Assembly (NCBI RefSeq): GCF_901709675.1
Contig: NC_051088.1
Coordinates: forward strand, 22,665,193 to 22,729,192
Direction: 5' to 3'
Source: Syngnathus acus
Taxonomy: Eukaryota > Chordata > Actinopteri > Syngnathiformes > Syngnathidae
DNA: 64,000 nt
The notes beneath the pieces were generated by a model, which was not told the origin of the DNA, did not search any database, and saw only the letters and a program-made list of their open reading frames with translations. Shown in pieces: positions 12,671 through 23,850 of this stretch (position 1 is its first letter; the number at the start of each line of letters is the position of its first letter). Made by a program: the position numbers and the translations under genes.

Positions 12671-14587
12671 CAGCAGCCGGTGCCGGCTGACGGTTAGCGG
12701 ACGGCCGCTCCACCTCAGAGCCACGGCCGGGCCTGGTTTTATTCAAATGAAGCAAAAACGGGTGAAGAATCTTCCGAGAGCAGCATTTGTTTATTGCGGC
12801 AAATTATGGAATGATAGATTGCACTCTTATTGAATCATCGGGCAAAATATGATTTTGCTTGAAAAGTGCCTTCTTGGGGGATTTCTCCCAAACTAAAAAA
12901 AAAAAAAAAAGGAAGGGAACAGGTGCTGGGAAATGTTGACTAGCCATCTTCCCCTTGACTTCAATTACTCCATGAAATGGTTGCGTGCACAAGCAGAACG
13001 GAAGGCACCGTGTTTACATTGAAGAAATTGTGGACTTTAGTGACGTCAGTGAGGTGTCTGAGCCTCATTTGCACTTGAGAGGTTTGTACCTCTGGGACCG
13101 GAAAGGGGGCGGGGCTTTCGTCATAGGCTCCAAATTGAAAAGGACTGCCTTAATTATAACTTGTTTACAGTGTTGGAAACTCTGTGCAGAACCAGAACTA
13201 TGGAAATTCCGTGAAAGTAGAGTAGCTTACCTCGCATGTGGCGTGTTGGAGTGAGCCTTTCGGGAGATGGTCAGCGCTTGAGCCATCAAGTTTACACAGG
13301 AAGACCCTGGCCAAGATGGCGCCGGCACGCATCCACGTGCGTCTCTGCCCGAGCACTTGGTGGGCTTAATTTAGTCGTGCTCGTTCTTCTGCCCCGAACT
13401 AACGATTGAATCAATCTCTCACAACGAAAGTCATATCATTTGCCTTTCTCAGACTCCCATCACGTTGCACAATTTATAGGACTGACTCACTTTGCTCGTG
13501 GCACTTGGAAGTTAATTGGCGTCATCGTTTAGCAAGTCTAACTTGAATTATGTTGCGTTTCACTGGCGGTAGTCTATTTCTTAGTGTCGCTTGTTTCAAC
13601 CTGGGTGTATTTAATCAGCTATATTCCAAATCTTCTCCGGCGTGTTCCTCAAGCGGACGAGAGATGTTACCTCCTGCTTCTTTCTAGCACCCAACAACCT
13701 TATTGCTACAGTACAGTGACGTTTCTGTCCATGTCGATTTTGGGAACACGAATGAGACCAATCTCAGTATTTTTGACTTGTTATTGTGGGTTTGCTGCTT
13801 TAAGATGTGATTTTTTTTTAAAACACAGAATGTAATGAGGTAGTTTGACCAAAAAAAATAATAATTAAGAACCTCAAATGGAGGAACGTGCGTGACTGGA
13901 CGACAGCATGTGTGCTTGTCACCACCCTGCTTTCACCTGAATTGTCAATTTATTATTATTTTTCTGCATATGTGAAGTTCAGTGAAAAACGAGGCATGGG
14001 GTTGTGTCTCCTTGTGTGTATTTTGTTGTGTTCTTTTGTGAGATGCTATTATATGACAGAAACAATTTACCTCAAAGTTGAACTGCCTCATCACTTCAAA
14101 ATGTCCTGTTGCTTTCTGAGATGTTTTCTGCAATTACAAATGCGTTGCCCTCGATATTCTGCAAACTTTTTACTGTTATTAAAGTTCGGGTTATTGTTAA
14201 AATGATTATTGCTTTCTTTTTATGGAATACATTTTCTTCCAAGGTATGTCTAAAACGTTTGTCTTTGCGTCATTCAACAAAATGGCATAGCTTGTGACGT
14301 CATACGTATGTATCTTTCAAGCAAATGACATCACGTAATTAATCAAAGTTTAATTAGCAAATCTAGCCACATTGCTTCAAACTGGGTACGATGGCGCATG
14401 CCACTGTCCTGGGTCCTGATTCCGATTTTGCAGTGTCCCACGTGCAATTGTGACGTCACTAATAAATGTGTGCGTGTGGGGGGGGGATTGATGGAGCAAA
14501 GACACCACGCAGCAGTTGGCGCAAGTTCCAGTGTACTTTTTTTTTTTTTTCTTGAGCAATGTTAGAATGTGTAGTGCCAAGGTTTGA

Positions 14588-14604
14588 CCACTAGAGGGCA
14601 ATCA
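14588..14604 (+). promoter_or_regulatory. CTCF-like motif
   Basis: GACCACTAGAGGGCAAT matches the CTCF core CCASYAGRKGGC. It lies between ikzf4 and wnt1. Motif match only. Confidence 0.35.
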
Positions 14605-15005
14605 AATCAAGATTACGCAGCTCGTTTAACGGAATAATTTTTTTCATTTTCAGTGGTTTGCGACTAAAAGGTGCGAGATATTCAACATAAATACAATGAT
14701 AATAAAATAAGAAAAGTGCAATCTTCCCTTTTAAGTACAGTCACAAACTATACTTTTTAAGTGGGGTCTCTATGCTGCTTCAATTCTATTTGGTCTCATG
14801 AAATCATGAATCACACTTTGGCACCTGCTGTGAAGCTAAAACGCATTCGTTTGATGAGTAACTTAATTCTAAAAAAAAAGAAAAACTATAAGAATGGAGC
14901 CCACAGCAACAACTCATGTATAAATTGTGTTTTTATAGAATGAACTTTTTCTTTTCTTTTTTAAGGGTGCAGTCGCGTGTTTTGAAACACAGCTGGCGTC
15001 GCTTT

Positions 15006-15297
15006 GAATTTGTCATGTCTCGTCCCCAGTTCTGTGTCTGTGTGCTCGCCCCTCCCTTCCTGTGTGCCCTTGATTTGTGTGATCACACGCACTTGCCTCT
15101 CATTACCTGTGTTGTATTTTTAAGTTCTGTTTGCGTGTCACTCTATGTCGGAGCATTGCATGAGATGTGTGGACAATGCATGTGTCACTGCCACGAGGTT
15201 GTTTGGTTCCTGTCTTTTGAGTTTGCTTCAATAAACCCTGGTCCAAGCTGCATTTGGTCATCCTGCTCCATTTCTACACTCCGTTCGTGACAGAATT
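15006..15297 (+). mobile_element. Solo LTR (282 bp) with GAATT target duplication
   Basis: The element spans 15011-15292, starts TGTCATG and ends GTGACA (TG...CA ends with short TGTCA/TGACA inverted repeats). It is bounded by the 5-bp direct repeat GAATT at 15006-15010 and 15293-15297. An AATAAA lies about 60 bp before its 3' end, as expected for an LTR. No internal retroelement coding sequence flanks it, so it is a recombined solo LTR. Confidence 0.85.
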
Positions 15298-15988
15298 TCT
15301 CTAGCTCTGGAAGCCATTAGCGATAAAAGCTTGCGTGTGTCTCATAAACGCAGGTGGCATGTTTTTTTATTTAACAATGTGACACCCACAATGTTTTGTA
15401 GCAATGGAGAGAATGCAAAACTGCCGTAGTTGTGTTATGCAAGCCATTCCCGGCACTCGGGCAAATGTGTGGCTCTTGTGGTTGCCTGGCTGTCCCCTGT
15501 CACTCCATGGCCTCAAAGAGGACTTGTCTTCTTGCCAGATGGGCTGGACCGTGAATGGCAGCAGGAAGCGTGCGGGCAGCCACATGCAGACATGTACGGC
15601 TTGGCTCAAGGATGCTCATGTTGTTGATGTGGGACATGGCGCTGTGTGACATACATGGAAAGCAGCGTCCTGGGTTTTGTTGTTCTTCCATCCATCCATC
15701 CCATATTATTAATGTCGGGCACACAATGTTTCAGCGGCCCGCTTCGTCCTTCTCGCTTGGCCCGCCAACACTTGTTGAGGGCTGCACGGAATGTGGCGTG
15801 TCGCTGATGAAGCCGGAGCACAATGAAAGCAGCTCTCGCTTGCGGCAGGTCGGCGGATGATGAAGTGACGGAGGAGGCCACGGCCATTGTGATGCTGCGT
15901 GGCTCTCGCTCTGGAACTGCCATCTGCCCCAAAGGTCACTTGCCCTTCTCCTCCTGAGCTGGCTCTGCCTTGCAGCTGCCGCCTGCAA

Positions 15989-16099
<111 letters not shown>

Positions 16100-16899
16100 A
16101 TCCGCTCCAGCCAGCGGGCAAAGAGGCTTCCGACATTCAGAGAGGAATTTGTACGTGAAGCTGCTCATCACCTTTCAGTCAGTCGCAGTCCCACCTATTT
16201 TCCAAGCTTCGTTCAAAGCAATTTCGGGGCTGGTTTCATTTCTCGCCTTTCTCGGCGGCCCGCGCTTCCCCTCTGGTCGTCCGGCGACAGTATTGTTGTT
16301 TTGGACGCCGGGCAGGTCGCCACGCCTGCCCGCTCGCCGCCTGGCGGGCCCGTGTGTCAAAGGTGGCCGCGGCAGAACAGACTGTGGGAACAGCCGGTTA
16401 GCCTCGGCCCGGTCCCCCGCTCCCCGACCGGAGGGGCGGCCATCAATCCAGCTCTCCCCCTGCCCGGCACAAACACACACAAATGCCCGACCAAACACAC
16501 ACCCGCACACAAAGCCGACATGGCTCACGCCCTCTCCCAATAATCCTCGGAAGCAATTTCATCTCGACTCGGGTGGCGGCCCATTGTCGCCGGCCCCTTC
16601 AATCTTTCCTTATTAACTCTCGCTTTGTCCCGCATCCGAGCTTCTGGACTCATCTCTCCTACATTCCGATCGGCGCTGCTCCCGGCGCTCCCGGGCAACC
16701 TCCGTGGGCTAATCCCGCCGCCTCCCCCGCCCCGAGGGGCTCTCACTGTTTTGTTTTGTCCCCCGCCCCGAACCTGCCGATCACCTACTCACACACTAAG
16801 GTGGGGCATAAAGTGCCCGGGCTTTTCCGAGGGCCGGGGTGGCTCAAGTAGGAGGCGGCCACAAAGTGACTCCGGCCCAGACAATTAGAACAATGAGCC

Positions 16900-17100
16900 G
16901 GGCCGGCGGGGTGCTAACTCGCTGCGTCACGCCTGGACGCTGGGCTATTTTGTCACTTTAATGAATTGTCCATCAGGCCAGGGCCACATCGCAGGCTGCG
17001 CACGGAGAGGCCAGCGGGGACCCAGACACTAAGTCGGTATTTATTACACTGCCTTTGTCACTAATTGAGCTAATTATCACTGACTCCTCAGCACTCCCAC
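16900..17100. promoter_or_regulatory. Candidate wnt1 3' enhancer
   Basis: About 1.3 kb downstream of the wnt1 stop codon, non-coding DNA changes to a block with several homeodomain-type cores (TTTAATGAATTG at about 16957; CTAATTGAGCTAATTATC at about 17061). In mouse, a compact enhancer with homeodomain sites 3' of Wnt1 drives midbrain/neural-plate expression and is conserved to pufferfish. The position and motif content fit that element; identity is inferred, not aligned. Confidence 0.4.
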
Positions 17101-17580
17101 AGGCACGGACCCCCTCGCCCCCCCCCCCTCCCACGCCGCCTCACCCACCTCGCTCTCATGCCTGCCATTTGAACCCCACCTGCTCTACTCCCCGCTTCCC
17201 TCAAAGTCCTCCATCTTTGTTTTTACAATATGGAAGAAACAAATTCAGCCCATCTTTTTTTGACATTGGATGTCGAGCGATAGCCAATCAATTTCTATCG
17301 ACCCTGCGCCCGCCGACCCTGCGCCTGCTCCTCGCCGCCAAGCAAGTTTTCATTTCTTCATGAAAAAAATAAGAAGACTAGTTTAGATGGCGCCGTGCGA
17401 GGTGAAGGTGTCTGTGTCTGCATAAGCTGCCTTTGTCAATGGAGAGCCCAGATGCAAAGATGTCTTGTGAGCTTTGCTGCTGATAATAGGATTAAGCTCA
17501 GGACACCCAGGGATAGATGCTCACTTGGTTGAGCATTTAAAAAAAAACACCAAAACGTGGACAGATTGAAAAATATAAAC

Positions 17581-17586
17581 TTTATT
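17581..17586 (-). terminator. Poly(A) signal, wnt1
   Basis: AATAAA on the minus strand about 750 bp past the wnt1 stop codon. This gives a 3'UTR length plausible for the gene. Confidence 0.5.
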
Positions 17587-18337
17587 GTTCTATCATACAA
17601 TGGCGCCTACATCACTCGTCTTCCCTAAAGAGCTCGCTGGCATCTTACTAGCGTCGTATGAAATATTTTTAGATTCACACTGACAAAAGCAAGTGTGTAT
17701 TCAGTGCATGGCAAAACACACCAAGTGGTCATTCCAGGAGATCATCCTACAAAACAAATAAAGACATTCGACGGCTCATCCAGCAATGACTTTGTTATAT
17801 AAATATTTGGATCTGTACAACATTTTGGTCCTCTTAGCTGATTAAGTCTCTGTGGTTTGAATCAGGTCTGGTCCGCTATTTGGAAACATGCTGAGAAGAT
17901 GCCACTGGTGCTGGCGAAGCCTCCCCAACTTACCTGTGCCAGTTAGCTTTAGCTTTTGGAGCAGGCTTGAGAAGCGTCTCCATAAGAAATCAAAATGTGC
18001 TGGAGGATTCTTTTTTTTTTTTTTTTTTGCTATTGGGCCGCAACCAATGGATTGCTGTCAAAGAATTGGAAGATCTGCAAGAGAATGAAGTCTCTTCTTC
18101 TTTATGAGTACAAGCTATCAAGTTTTCTTTTCACAACACTTTTGAGTATTAAATATAAGCAAGCGTGAACTTTTATACCCTGTTGATACGTTTGTGCTTT
18201 TATCCACTGATTGGAATTTGGGCTTGATAAAGTTCCCTGTCTGGTTCACCCTCGCAATTGCCCATGTGCAGTACTTGTGACTTTCTCTGAGCGACTTTTG
18301 CTTCTCATGGGCCCGGAACCCCGCCGCCGCCAGGTTA

Positions 18338-21185
18338 TCATAGACACTGGTGTACTGTTCGAGTACTGGTGCAGTTCAGGCAGCTGACGTGACAGCACCA
18401 GTGGAAGGTGCAATGGCAGCGCTCGGTGACGCTCTCGGCCCGGGTCTGGAAGCCGCGTCCGCAGCAGAGCAGCTCGCATCCGTCCAGACCCGGAGAAGAG
18501 TTGTTGCAAGTTCGACCCCAAGTTCCCAAAGTGCCGCTTTTGCCGTTGTAGGAGCAAAAGTTTGGCGATTTCTCAAAATAGACCAGGTCCACGACGGAGG
18601 GGGGTTTGTGAGCCGGGTTTTCCGGTTGCAGGTGGCGAGGGCCCGCTCGGTGGGAGGCGCGGTTGCTGCCCTTGTTGGCGTACACCACTCGGGAAGCGCC
18701 GTCGAAACGCTCCTTGAGGACGTCGCCCACGGCGCGGAAGCTCGGGAGGCGCATCCAACAGGTACGCACCGCGCACGAGCCCGACATGCCGTGACACTTG
18801 CACTCCTGACGCATCTCCGACGACACCGTCTGTAATGACAGGAGAGCAAAGTCAAACTCGGTGGCCCGCTCGCTCGCCCGCCCCGACCCCGGCGTCCTTC
18901 CCCACCATTCTGCCGGCCTCGTTATTGTGCAGGTTGGTGAGGTAGCGCAGATCTCGCCCTCTCTCGCTGGAGTCGGCGAATTCCCGACTGAACATCCTGC
19001 CAAAATCCACGTTGTCGCTGCAGCCGCCCCAGTGCCAGTCGGGGCCCCCGGGGCCTCTGCGCCGGTAGTCGCACGTGCACGATTCGATGGCCCCTTCCGA
19101 ACACGAGCGGGCCACGGCGTGCGTCACCCCCGCGCTGGTGATGGCGAACACGAAGGCCGTCTCTCTGCAGCCTGCGAAACCACACCCAAACTTCTCATGA
19201 GAAGCCGGACTTGATCTGGTAGCCGAACAGATGGCCGTCCCGCCTCCCCCAAAGTCTTCCAAGGACGACCCGCAGGGAAAGACAAGAGAGACTAACCCCG
19301 ATTGACAATTTTGCCAAATATGGCCGGGCTGTGGGTGGTCGGGCAATTCCAGCGGCGGTTACGGAACTGCCACTTGCATTCCTTCAAGGCCGTGTGCAGT
19401 CCTGCCGTGATGGCGTGCAAGATGCCAGGATTCTGCCGAATCAGTCGACGCTGCCGGCGACTCAGTAGGGCCAGGCTCGGGTCCAGCGCCAACGGCACAT
19501 TCTTGGAGTTGGTCAGAAGGTTGGACGAGGAGGCTACGTTGACGATGCCCCTGGCGCAAGCACAAGGACGAGTCAAAGTGAGAGTCAGACTGGGCCGAAA
19601 AAAGTCTCTGTTTGTAAGAAGAAAACATGAGAAAAAAATGAGAAATAAATTAGAAAAAGATTAGAAAAAATTTGAAAAAAATGAGAAAGAAATGAGAAAA
19701 AAATGAGAAATAAATGAAAAAAAAAGGTTGAAAAAAAATGAGAAAAAAGGTCTCTGTTCATAAGAAGAAAAAAAAGAGTAAAATAAAGAAAATCCAAAGT
19801 CAGACTTAATGTGCTTTGTGGCTTTTCAATCGAGTTGGGCTAAAAATTGCGATTTTGACTGGCGGTCCAAACAAGGGCAAAAAGCTGTTTGAATAGCAAA
19901 TCAAAGTGAACCAGGCCCGGATCAAGCACACGTTGCCAATGTTGACATTCTGTCACGTGTCGATTTTGGTTTTGATTTGAGTTTTGCCCCGTATTCTTTG
20001 TGTCCATAACGAGGCAGTCGCTACGTTCTCTCGTTGACCTGTGCCCCTTAATTGTGTATCCAATCAGCTCCGTCAGCCACTTGTGTCTTGTCCAGGTGTC
20101 TCATCACTTGCTCCGATTAAAGTTTCCAGGTCTCTTTCGGTCCAAGCTGTTAGCGGTCTCTGGCAAACTCAAATCAATGCCAGTCAAGGATTTTGCCACT
20201 TTGTTATTTTGGACGTCTTTGTGTTTTTGATGAATCCGAGTAATTTTTCATTTTTTTATATTTTTGGAGAGCACCTCTGCCCGACCTTTCCGCTTCTCTG
20301 CATTTGGATCCACCTTTTTGCCACCACCATGAATGACTTCGGGCAGCTCTGACACATTCAGCTTCTTGCAAGGTGCGCAAAATTGAAGGCAACGTGTATT
20401 TTAGGTTCAACCTGAAATTCATTTTAATTTATCTTCTCAAGACGTTTTTGGCAAGTCTACCTTTCTGAAATCAGCGCTAGCGCCTCAATATTCTTAGAAT
20501 ATATTTTTTTCACTTCGACTCATTCACCTCATACAATGACCCACTTCTGCTTTGAAAATGAGTGCTAATAATTTGACTTTTATTTCAAGGGTTTGTTTTA
20601 GCCTCGCAAGCTTCTGGAATGTCAGCTGTCAATTGATTAAAAACAGCAAAGACTCTTCCAAAATGCTTGAAATCTTTTGTCCAAAGTGCCCAAACCACAA
20701 TTAACAAACATTTGAACAAGCTCATAAAAACAATGCAGCGAAAACAAAAACCTAACCTCAAAGCAAGTAATGTCTCCCTTGTGTCCAAATATTATTTAAT
20801 GAGTCTTCTTGTTGGATTCTATTCGACAGTTAATTAATTTTACATAAACGAATTTTTTGTTCGGGGGTAGGGGGTGGGGGGGCATCGCAAATGCATTTAT
20901 GATATAATAATTCTAAGAAAGAACAATAAATGCACTGGCAGTTTGGAAGCAGAAGAGCTCGTGCGGTAGAATTTAGTGAGCGATGCCATAACACAATATC
21001 TGATATCGGAGCGTGAAAAAAAAAAAAAAACTCCATGCACGCACGCACAGAGAGCTGAGTTGGCCCAATTGGCCTTGCACTCACCACCAGCGGCCGCTGT
21101 TGTTGACCGCCCCGGTACCGGAGAGCGACGACACCAGCAGGATGCAGGCGGCTTTGACTCCCAGCAGAAGCGCCAAACTCCGCAT
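18338..21185 (-). CDS. wnt1: Wnt1 secreted signalling ligand
   Basis: Secreted lipid-modified glycoprotein of canonical Wnt/beta-catenin signalling (midbrain-hindbrain, neural crest). Four minus-strand exons, 21185-21085, 19550-19297, 19171-18906 and 18829-18338, join in phase to 370 residues, the same length as human WNT1. The first exon encodes a hydrophobic signal peptide ([20 protein letters not shown]). The conserved Wnt core is present: [37 protein letters not shown], and [10 protein letters not shown] with Ser223 at the palmitoleoylation (Frizzled-contact) site. The C-terminal cysteine knob ends [11 protein letters not shown]. Wnt1 rather than another Wnt is shown by [14 protein letters not shown] and [11 protein letters not shown]. 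Intron 1 (about 1.5 kb) contains a solo LTR and a GAGAAAAAAAT-type minisatellite. It is divergent from wnt10b, with 2.7 kb between start codons. Confidence 0.98.
19620..19770. repeat. Imperfect A/G-rich minisatellite in wnt1 intron 1
   Basis: Repeated variants of ATGAGAAAAAAATGAGAAAT over about 150 bp, on the plus strand. It is low-complexity DNA; the Phe/Ser-rich minus-strand open frame here is not a gene. Confidence 0.8.
19946..20359 (+). mobile_element. Solo LTR (404 bp) with CATTC target duplication, in wnt1 intron 1
   Basis: The element at 19951-20354 starts TGTCACG and ends CTGACA, and is bounded by CATTC at 19946-19950 and 20355-20359. It shares the block GGTCCAAGCTG and the TGTCA/TGACA ends with the LTR at 15011, so the two are probably related families. 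It is oriented opposite to wnt1 transcription. Confidence 0.82.
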
Positions 21186-23850
21186 CGCGCTCTCGCTCAC
21201 CTCCAAAAAAAAAAAAAAAACACATTAAATATAATAAATAATAAAGCACGATGCGATTTGAAGAGAAACGTCGCTTCTTGTGCAAGGTGCATCAACTCAC
21301 CAGTCGGAGTTAATTGAGCGCGGGACTGCTGTCGACGTGAGACAGATCGCAGGCTTGAAGTCAAAGAGTCGTGCACGCATGCGAGGAAGCTGCGTGCGTG
21401 CATGCGCTCCTCCTCACTGTGTCCCTCCGAGTGATGCTCTGCGCGGTGCATGGAGCGCGTGGGACGGTCCCGCCGACTTGATCCCTTCGGCGGTGACAGC
21501 AGATAGGCAACACATTCTTCTCTTATTGAGTGCTACGAGGGGGGAATAAAAAAGGGATTTGCTGCTCACGTCTCCCTCTGTGTTTTTTTCCCCCCTCACT
21601 CTTCCTCGGAGCCTTTTCAATAGGATTGGAGGGAGGGATGGTTAATGCTCTTCATAGGGGCGCACAATGAATAAGGAAACACAACTGTGCAGAAAAGACA
21701 GATGAGAGGGGGTGGGGGGGTGATGGTGGGGCAATCCGTGGCGTTGCGCATTTGTGGAATCTTATGATCCAATCCGCACTGGAATTTTTTTTTTCTCCGT
21801 GTGTTGTTCCGCGCAGGCAGAAGGTGGCGTCCGCTAGGCTGTCACGGTGCAGACAGTCATTGTGGGGGCGGCTGCATGGGAATGCCCTTTCGCCAACTCT
21901 CTATCTCCTCCTCTCTGAAAGCTCGCTCTCGTTTTGGACCGAGTTTACGCAACCACGCCTTGCTTGCATGTGTGATTCGGTTGGATATGATTTGACGCGC
22001 GCGGTGCCGCAAAATGAGTGCGCATCCTGCTCGAACTTTTTCTATATGAATAAGCCATTCCAACATCTGGCCCGCAGACCTCCCTCGGTGTGAGCCCATT
22101 TCTTCAGTCATCTCAATGTCCCCAAAGTGCATCACAGTGCGTGCGCGCGCCCGCCGCGCTTATCTGCCAATTTGCATACTTCCATATTAGAGAGGTGGAA
22201 GAATAATCTTTGTGATGACAGTAAAAAGGAAATGGGCTTTTGTAAAGCGGCTTTGACGACATTTGGAATCGCGCGAAGCTCGGTGCCCAAACGGGGCTTC
22301 CTGAAGCAGTCATGCGACACCGAGCAGATTAGCTCCAATCCGGATCAAGGGGGAGCCTTTTATATACAAATCAACTTCAAATCACTTTTTAAGCCACTTA
22401 GATATACACGCCAAAGCAGAATGCTAATGCACTTTTCATTGCTGCGGCTTAGGGAATGGAAGGAGATTAGATGAATTGGTGTCACTATGCGAGTCGTGTT
22501 CAGGGGGGGGGGACTCAGCGTCTATTCTGTTTCTGTTTTTGTTCAATTCCGCATCGAACTTTTAACATGTGCGTGCTGATATAAAGAGCTGGCTCACTTT
22601 AGAGAATTCGCACCTCAGGCCAATACATCCAGACAACTGTTGGTTTTGAAATCGTCCAGCCACATTTGAACGGATCACTCGGAACTTCATGACTCCCCTG
22701 AAGAGGTTGAGATGACAAAGTGAAGTTGTCGCTCTGATGGAGGTGGTTGGTTGGGGGTGCATGCGATTGAGGAGGGGTGTATTGTCTGTGAGGTGCCGCC
22801 TGCCTGCTGCTGCTTCTGCTGCCTCCGCCGTACAGTGCCACTGGCCCCGCCCCCTTCCCTCTCCTTCGTCCCACATCCATCAATGACTCTTCCCCACTCT
22901 TCCGTGGACAAAGTATGTCCACATGCATTCTTGCCGGAGGTTTTATTGTTCTAGTTTTCAATGACCTTAGAGCAAGTGCGTGCGCACTGATGCTTGGGAA
23001 GCGAGGCTTGTGCGTAAAGGTGCATGGAGCAACTTTTACGCACGGACGCAAATAACCAAAATAAAAGAAATACGGAGATAATAAAATCAAATAATTCTGG
23101 CGTTGCAGATTGAAAACTGTTTCAATTGACTAATTTATGCACCGCAGAACCAATTACCAAAAAAGGATGACAAAACCTTTACCCTTGGTTTGCTGATGGT
23201 CGCACATTGCTGTTACTCTCCCTTCACCTTCAAAGTAAATTCGGTAAAGTTTTAATTTAAGATTATTGAAAGAGTACGACATTGTTAATCCAATTTTTCT
23301 TTTTTTTTTTATGCACAAAAAAGCATCTCACCATTTTGAGTATATTATCATATCATGTTTTTAGTTGTTATTTATTTATTTAGTTAGTTGCTTTTTGTTT
23401 GTTTATTTAATTATTTGTTTATTTAATTTTTGCTGAATAAGTGGTTTATGCTCCAAAAATGCAAGTTGGTCTTAAATTGTTGAGTTGGCGTCAGCAATGG
23501 CATGAAAATGTGTCGGTTCCTCATTTGACTCTGCGCTTATGGACATTGTTTCATATCCTTAAAATTTTATTTTAGAGAGCATGTTATGACCTAATAAGAT
23601 GACAGTCCAACTTCAATGGTGGCCAATATTTTGCAAACAGCCGCCTGTGGGGCCTCCTCTTTACCCCCCCACGCCCCCACCCCATCCTGCTCCAGTGATC
23701 TCCAGCTTTCCTCGCCTCCCCTCTTCGTCTTCACTCTCCCTCCTCGTTTGGGGCCGCTGTATTGAAAATAAATCCTTATCTCTTGAAACAATTGTCTTTT
23801 TAAACACGGGACAACTTCACCAGAGGTTTAATGTCACGGCGCGACAGAAA
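21186..23850. other. Divergent intergenic region, wnt1-wnt10b
   Basis: The 2.7 kb between the two start codons holds both promoters and 5'UTRs. No coding exon is recognised. There are poly-A/T tracts (for example 21195-21222 within the wnt1 5' flank) and GC-rich stretches at 21340-21480 and 22740-22880. Shared regulatory DNA for the pair is expected but no specific site is assigned. Confidence 0.6.

Noticed and set aside
18350-18835. 161-codon plus-strand open frame
   Set aside because: Antisense shadow of the wnt1 last exon, which has the full Wnt cysteine pattern on the minus strand.
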